In this document: positions 60,508-64,000 of the stretch, piece by piece
Position numbering within the stretch: the first letter of the stretch is position 1
Layout: each line of letters begins with the position of its first letter
Origin: an uncultured Vibrio sp.
Lineage (GTDB): Bacteria > Pseudomonadota > Gammaproteobacteria > Enterobacterales > Vibrionaceae
DNA length: 64,000 nucleotides
Direction: 5' to 3'
Assembly (NCBI GenBank): GCA_947504195.1
Contig: CANNGN010000014.1
Span: forward strand, 25,761-89,760
Notes under the pieces: generated by a model
Databases searched by the model: none
What the model was told of the DNA's origin: nothing
What the model saw: the letters and a program-made list of their open reading frames with translations, nothing else
Translations under genes and position numbers: made by a program

Positions 60508-61065
60508 GTGAACAATTTTGAGTTAGTCTTGAATGCATTAAATGAAGATGCCGTCATCGCTTACCCGACAGAAGGGGTATTTGGTGTTGGATGTAACCCC
60601 GATAGCCCTACTGCAATTAATAAATTATTGAAGGTAAAGCAGCGTTCAGTAGAAAAAGGGCTGATTTTAATCGCGGCTAATTTTGAACAATTAAAACCTT
60701 ATATTGCAATTGAGAAGTTAACGGATGAACAGTTGAACTTGGTTAACGCAACGTGGCCTGGGCCTGTAACTTGGGTTATGCCAGCAAGCGAACGTTCTAG
60801 CCGTTGGCTCACAGGTCAATTTTCGACAATTGCTGTTCGAGTGACAGACCATGCTTTAGTGCAAAAATTGTGTTTGGCCTATGGTAGGCCAATTACTTCA
60901 ACAAGTGCCAATTTAAGTGGTCAGCCTGCTTGCATCACAGCAAAAGAAGTTGAAGCTCAACTAGGAAACCTCAACGTGAGTATTTTAGAAGGTGAAACCG
61001 GTGGCAGAAGTAAACCCAGTGAAATTCGCGATGTGCAGACGTTAGCCGTATTACGGCAGGGATAA
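60508..61065 (+). CDS. tsaC: Threonylcarbamoyl-AMP synthase TsaC (YrdC/RimN)
   Basis: Makes threonylcarbamoyl-AMP for t6A in ANN-decoding tRNAs. 185 residues of the Sua5/YciO/YrdC fold: AYPTEGVFGVGCNPDS, KVKQRSVEKGLILIA, and RPITSTSANLSGQPA. Start GTG 60508. hemF follows 3 nt after. Confidence 0.95.
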   Translation: MNNFELVLNALNEDAVIAYPTEGVFGVGCNPDSPTAINKLLKVKQRSVEKGLILIAANFEQLKPYIAIEKLTDEQLNLVNATWPGPVTWVMPASERSSRWLTGQFSTIAVRVTDHALVQKLCLAYGRPITSTSANLSGQPACITAKEVEAQLGNLNVSILEGETGGRSKPSEIRDVQTLAVLRQG

Positions 61066-61068
61066 TGG

Positions 61069-61992
61069 ATGATTAATACAATAGATAAATCTTCGGTCAA
61101 AGCATTTCTGATGAGGTTGCAAGACAACATATGCGCAGAGTTAGAAATATTAGATGGCAAAGCAAGCTTTAAAGAAGATGAGTGGACGCGAGAGCCTGGT
61201 GAACGTTTGGGCGGTGGTGGACGAAGTCGAGTTCTCACGTCTGGTGATGTGTTTGAGCAAGGCGGTGTTAACTTTTCTCACGTTACTGGAAAGGAGATGC
61301 CCGCCTCTGCAACGGCACATCGGCCAGAGCTAGCAGGTCGTCGATTTGAAGCTATGGGAGTATCATTAGTTATTCACCCTAATAATCCTTATGTCCCAAC
61401 CTCTCACGCCAATGTTCGATTCTTTATTGCTGAAAAAGAGGGTGAAGATCCAATTTGGTGGTTTGGTGGTGGGTTTGATTTAACGCCGTTCTATCCTTTT
61501 GATGAAGATTGCCAACATTGGCACGAAACAGCGAATACTATCTGTGCCCCTTTTGGTGATCAAATCTATGCAGAGCATAAAGCATGGTGTGATCGATATT
61601 TCTATTTACCACATCGAGAAGAAACTCGTGGTATTGGCGGTTTGTTTTTCGACGACCTGAATCAATGGGAGTTTCAAACGTGTTTTGAATACATTCAAGC
61701 CGTAGGAGAAGGGTTTATGACCGCCTATTCTCCAATCGTGCAACGTCGCAAAAACCTAGAATATTCTGATCGCGAACGCCAGTTTCAATTGTATCGTCGT
61801 GGCCGTTATGTCGAATTTAATCTCGTATTTGATCGCGGCACATTGTTTGGCTTACAAACTGGAGGACGGACAGAATCGATACTGATGTCAATGCCTCCAC
61901 TGGCTCGTTGGGAATACGGCTATCAACCAGAAGAAGGCAGTGCTGAAGCTAGGCTCTATAGCGATTATTTGAAGGCCAGAGATTGGTTATAA
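61069..61992 (+). CDS. hemF: Oxygen-dependent coproporphyrinogen III oxidase
   Basis: Oxidatively decarboxylates coproporphyrinogen III in heme synthesis. 307 residues with FSHVTGKEMPASATAHRPEL, WWFGGGFDLTPFYPFDEDC, HKAWCDRYFYLPHREETRGI and YVEFNLVFDRGTLFGLQTGG, all typical. A terminator follows before aroE. Confidence 0.97.
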   Translation: MINTIDKSSVKAFLMRLQDNICAELEILDGKASFKEDEWTREPGERLGGGGRSRVLTSGDVFEQGGVNFSHVTGKEMPASATAHRPELAGRRFEAMGVSLVIHPNNPYVPTSHANVRFFIAEKEGEDPIWWFGGGFDLTPFYPFDEDCQHWHETANTICAPFGDQIYAEHKAWCDRYFYLPHREETRGIGGLFFDDLNQWEFQTCFEYIQAVGEGFMTAYSPIVQRRKNLEYSDRERQFQLYRRGRYVEFNLVFDRGTLFGLQTGGRTESILMSMPPLARWEYGYQPEEGSAEARLYSDYLKARDWL

Positions 61993-62019
61993 ATTATTGG
62001 CTTAGCGTACTTGAAATGA

Positions 62020-62046
62020 TAGGGTCATCTCAGATGACCCTTTTTA
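62020..62046 (+). terminator. Terminator between hemF and aroE
   Basis: AGGGTCATCT / AGATGACCCT stem followed by TTTTATTT. It lies 20 bp before aroE, so it may be only partial, or aroE has its own promoter. Confidence 0.8.
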
Positions 62047-62065
62047 TTTAATGGCAGGCAAATAA

Positions 62066-62896
62066 ATGGCAAGTTCCCCTGATCAATATTTGGTGTTTGG
62101 TAATCCAATTTCTCAGAGTAAATCTCCCTTTATACATACTCTTTTCGCGCGTCAGACGATGCAGAATATTGAATATTCAAGTCGTGCTCCGGAAGTCGGA
62201 GACTTTCTAAAAGAAGTCGCGGCGTTTTTTGAATCTGGTGGCCGAGGCTGCAACATCACAGCTCCTTTTAAGGAAGAGGCTTACCAATTTGCCGATCGAG
62301 TGACGGAGAGAGCTGAGTTAGCGGGTGCGGTAAATACTCTCAAAAAACTCGACGATGGAGAGATATTAGGGGACAACACCGATGGTGAAGGGCTTGTTCA
62401 AAACTTATTGCAATACCAAATACCACTTGAGGGAAGTCGGATTCTGCTGTTGGGAGCTGGCGGGGCAGCAAGGGGAGTAATTAAGCCTTTGTTAGATCAA
62501 AACCCAAGTCAATTAACGTTAGTGAATAGGACTTATGGTAAAGCTCAGCAGTTAGCGGAGATATTTGCTAAGTTTGGTCAGGTTAATGTTGAATATATGG
62601 ATAAAGTAGATAGACCGTTTGATCTGGTTATAAACTCTACTTCCGCTAGTCTTTACAAAACTGTGCCAGATATCAGCACCAAGATATTTTCTTCCACTAC
62701 TATCGCGTATGACATGACGTATGGGGCGGGAGTGACCACCTTTAATCAGTGGGCTAAAGAGCAGGGCGTTGCTCAAGCTTATGATGGATTAGGGATGCTG
62801 GTTGGTCAGGCTGCGGAGAGCTTTATGTTGTGGCGAGGTTTGAGACCGGGCTCTAAGCAAATATTACGAGAACTTAGAAAAAACCTAGAAGGTTAA
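62066..62896 (+). CDS. aroE: Shikimate dehydrogenase (NADP+)
   Basis: Reduces 3-dehydroshikimate in aromatic amino-acid synthesis. 276 residues: FGNPISQSKSPFIHTLFARQ, the catalytic Lys/Asp regions NITAPFKEEAYQFADR and DNTDGEGLVQNLL, NADP motif LLLGAGGAARGVIKPLL and the NRT motif for NADP preference. The stop overlaps the next ATG. Confidence 0.97.
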   Translation: MASSPDQYLVFGNPISQSKSPFIHTLFARQTMQNIEYSSRAPEVGDFLKEVAAFFESGGRGCNITAPFKEEAYQFADRVTERAELAGAVNTLKKLDDGEILGDNTDGEGLVQNLLQYQIPLEGSRILLLGAGGAARGVIKPLLDQNPSQLTLVNRTYGKAQQLAEIFAKFGQVNVEYMDKVDRPFDLVINSTSASLYKTVPDISTKIFSSTTIAYDMTYGAGVTTFNQWAKEQGVAQAYDGLGMLVGQAAESFMLWRGLRPGSKQILRELRKNLEG

Positions 62897-63162
62897 TGAT
62901 GAATCAGTCGATTATCTTCTCAGAAGACGCAATTTGGAATAACGAATTACGAACAGTAGAGTTTACGGCCCAAAATATGGGCAATTTAATCGTGTGCGTT
63001 ATCCCGATAGCGACGCTTGAACGAATAAGTGGACGTCAGGTAAACGACGAAACGTTGGCTCTTGAGCAGTTCTCCCACTATCGATTTGATTTGGAAGAAC
63101 TGGCCGAAGAACGAATAGAAGAAGAAATGTTTAACGAAGTAGGGCAAATCGTCTTAGATTAA
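62896..63162 (+). CDS. DUF1488 family protein (YrdB-like)
   Basis: 88 residues with the DUF1488 pattern (AIWNNELRTVEFTAQNMGN, ERISGRQ, acidic C-terminus). Its ATG overlaps the aroE stop by 1 nt, so the two are coupled. The aroE-yrdB-yrdA neighbourhood is conserved in enterobacteria. Function unknown. Confidence 0.88.
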   Translation: MMNQSIIFSEDAIWNNELRTVEFTAQNMGNLIVCVIPIATLERISGRQVNDETLALEQFSHYRFDLEELAEERIEEEMFNEVGQIVLD

Positions 63163-63169
63163 CTAAAGC

Positions 63170-63715
63170 TTAAAGATCGACCACATTCGTTAAGTAATTG
63201 TTCTTAGTCGCGACATAGTTGTCAGCCGATTTTTGTAAGAAGGCTATTTCACTGGCCTTCAATGGGCGAATTTGCTTGACTGGGCTTCCTACATAAAGAT
63301 AGCCACTTTCTAGTTTCTTGTTCGGTGGAACCAGACTTCCTGCCCCAATCATCACTTCTGATTCAACTACGACACCATCTAATACAATCGCTCCCATCCC
63401 AACCAATACTCGGTCACCAATCACGCAGCCATGTAGCATAACCTTGTGGCCTACGGTGACATCGTTGCCAATGATGAGAGGGTAGCCCTCTGGGTTGTCG
63501 GTGTTTTTATGGGTAACGTGCAATACCGTCCCGTCTTGAATACTCGTACGCTGACCTATCTCAATGTAATTGACATCACCGCGGGCTGCGACAATTGGCC
63601 AGATACTTGAATCATCGCCGATTCGAACATCTCCAACCAATACAGAACTAGAATCAATATAGACATTGTTGCCAACTTGAGGGCTAATGCCTTTGTAGCT
63701 ACGAAGAGAACTCAT
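63170..63715 (-). CDS. yrdA: Gamma carbonic anhydrase family protein (YrdA)
   Basis: 181 residues of the left-handed beta-helix hexapeptide fold: repeated I-G-x-x motifs such as VYIDSSSVLVGDVRIGDDSS and zinc-ligand histidines in DGTVLHVTHK, VGHKVMLHGCVIGD. Carbonic anhydrase activity is not assured; E. coli YrdA is similar. Convergent with the DUF1488 gene. Confidence 0.93.
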   Translation of the reverse strand: MSSLRSYKGISPQVGNNVYIDSSSVLVGDVRIGDDSSIWPIVAARGDVNYIEIGQRTSIQDGTVLHVTHKNTDNPEGYPLIIGNDVTVGHKVMLHGCVIGDRVLVGMGAIVLDGVVVESEVMIGAGSLVPPNKKLESGYLYVGSPVKQIRPLKASEIAFLQKSADNYVATKNNYLTNVVDL

Positions 63716-63835
63716 AAAATCTCCATTAGATAGTGAGAGTGAATAGCGTTTGAGCTAACAATAGTGGTAAAAATAAGCCTTTTGGGCAAAAAATGCACGA
63801 ACAGTTAATAAAATAACGATTTTTATAAAAAGCGC

Positions 63836-63863
63836 TTGCGTCTTGTCACGCGATCCCTATAAT
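63836..63863 (+). promoter_or_regulatory. rRNA-type promoter, upstream copy
   Basis: TTGCGT (63836-63841), 16-nt spacer, TATAAT (63858-63863), followed by the GC-rich discriminator GCGCTCTCG. Confidence 0.7.
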
Positions 63864-63954
63864 GCGCTCTCGTTGACACGGCAGAGCGCTTACAAAGCGA
63901 TGAAGCAAGTTTCAACAAGGCTCGAAAGCAAAAAAAGAAAATTCTAAAAAGTGT

Positions 63955-63982
63955 TTGACACTAAGAATTATCTCGCTAGAAT
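63955..63982 (+). promoter_or_regulatory. rRNA-type promoter, downstream copy
   Basis: TTGACA (63955-63960), 16-nt spacer, TAGAAT (63977-63982), GC-rich discriminator AGCCGCC and an A-rich tract upstream (63930-63950) like an UP element. A pair of strong promoters with 16-nt spacers and GC-rich discriminators pointing out of the window suggests an rRNA operon beginning just beyond base 64000. Confidence 0.7.
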
Positions 63983-64000
63983 AGCCGCCTCTTCAGTGAT

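Noticed and set aside
63716..64000. 16S rRNA gene in the window
   Set aside because: Only promoter-like sequence is present; no conserved 16S 5' end is seen before base 64000.
1..64000. tRNA genes
   Set aside because: I saw no convincing cloverleaf or T-loop GGTTCGAATCC-type segment in the gaps examined.

Overview
The window is the dnaA-gyrB neighbourhood of a Vibrio-like gammaproteobacterial chromosome. Gene content, gene order and protein style fit Vibrio: mnmE-yidC-yidD-rnpA-rpmH divergent from dnaA-dnaN-recF-gyrB, then ibpA, gntR-gntK, msrPQ, avtA, glyQS, tusA, ilvGMDA and comM, and after them dsbA, srkA, ccoG, yihD, trkAH, rsmB, fmt, def, dprA, smg, purEK, tsaC, hemF, aroE and yrdA. The window ends in tandem rRNA-type promoters. 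The species cannot be named from this sequence alone.

Core regions (1-27924 and 44700-64000) are ordinary housekeeping DNA with several readable control signals. These are a GATC- and DnaA-box-rich dnaA upstream region, a sigma32 promoter plus ROSE-like RNA thermometer in front of ibpA, an ilvL leader peptide and attenuator, a GntR-type operator, a probable small RNA between tusA and ilvA, and many hairpin terminators. The ilv cluster lacks ilvE between ilvM and ilvD; a 304-bp gap with three inverted repeats is found there instead.

The remarkable part is a 16.8-kb insertion (about 27925-44699) that splits comM exactly after its Walker-B LFLDE codons. Its left part is a translationally coupled four-gene operon: three tyrosine recombinases (780, 803 and 452 aa) and one small coiled-coil protein (176 aa). 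This recalls the recombination modules of GInt islands and of Tn554. Next comes a small control region with a divergent XRE repressor, a wHTH protein and two identical CTTAG-N5-CTAAG operators. Then come two plus-strand orphan genes, one a lipoprotein.

From about 37258 to 44011 lies an array of about nine integron gene cassettes. Nearly all genes are on the minus strand, separated by foldable attC (VCR-like) sites, and there is no integron integrase. The last 0.69 kb of the island is AT-rich non-coding DNA. The reading is an integron cassette cluster captured and carried by a multi-recombinase genomic island that inactivated comM. The cassettes encode a HAD phosphatase, a possible SF0329-like protein, a VOC/glyoxalase protein, a NUDIX hydrolase, an LprI-like secreted protein, a membrane protein and several proteins of unknown function. 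These orphan genes are the best candidates for undescribed functions such as defence or stress.
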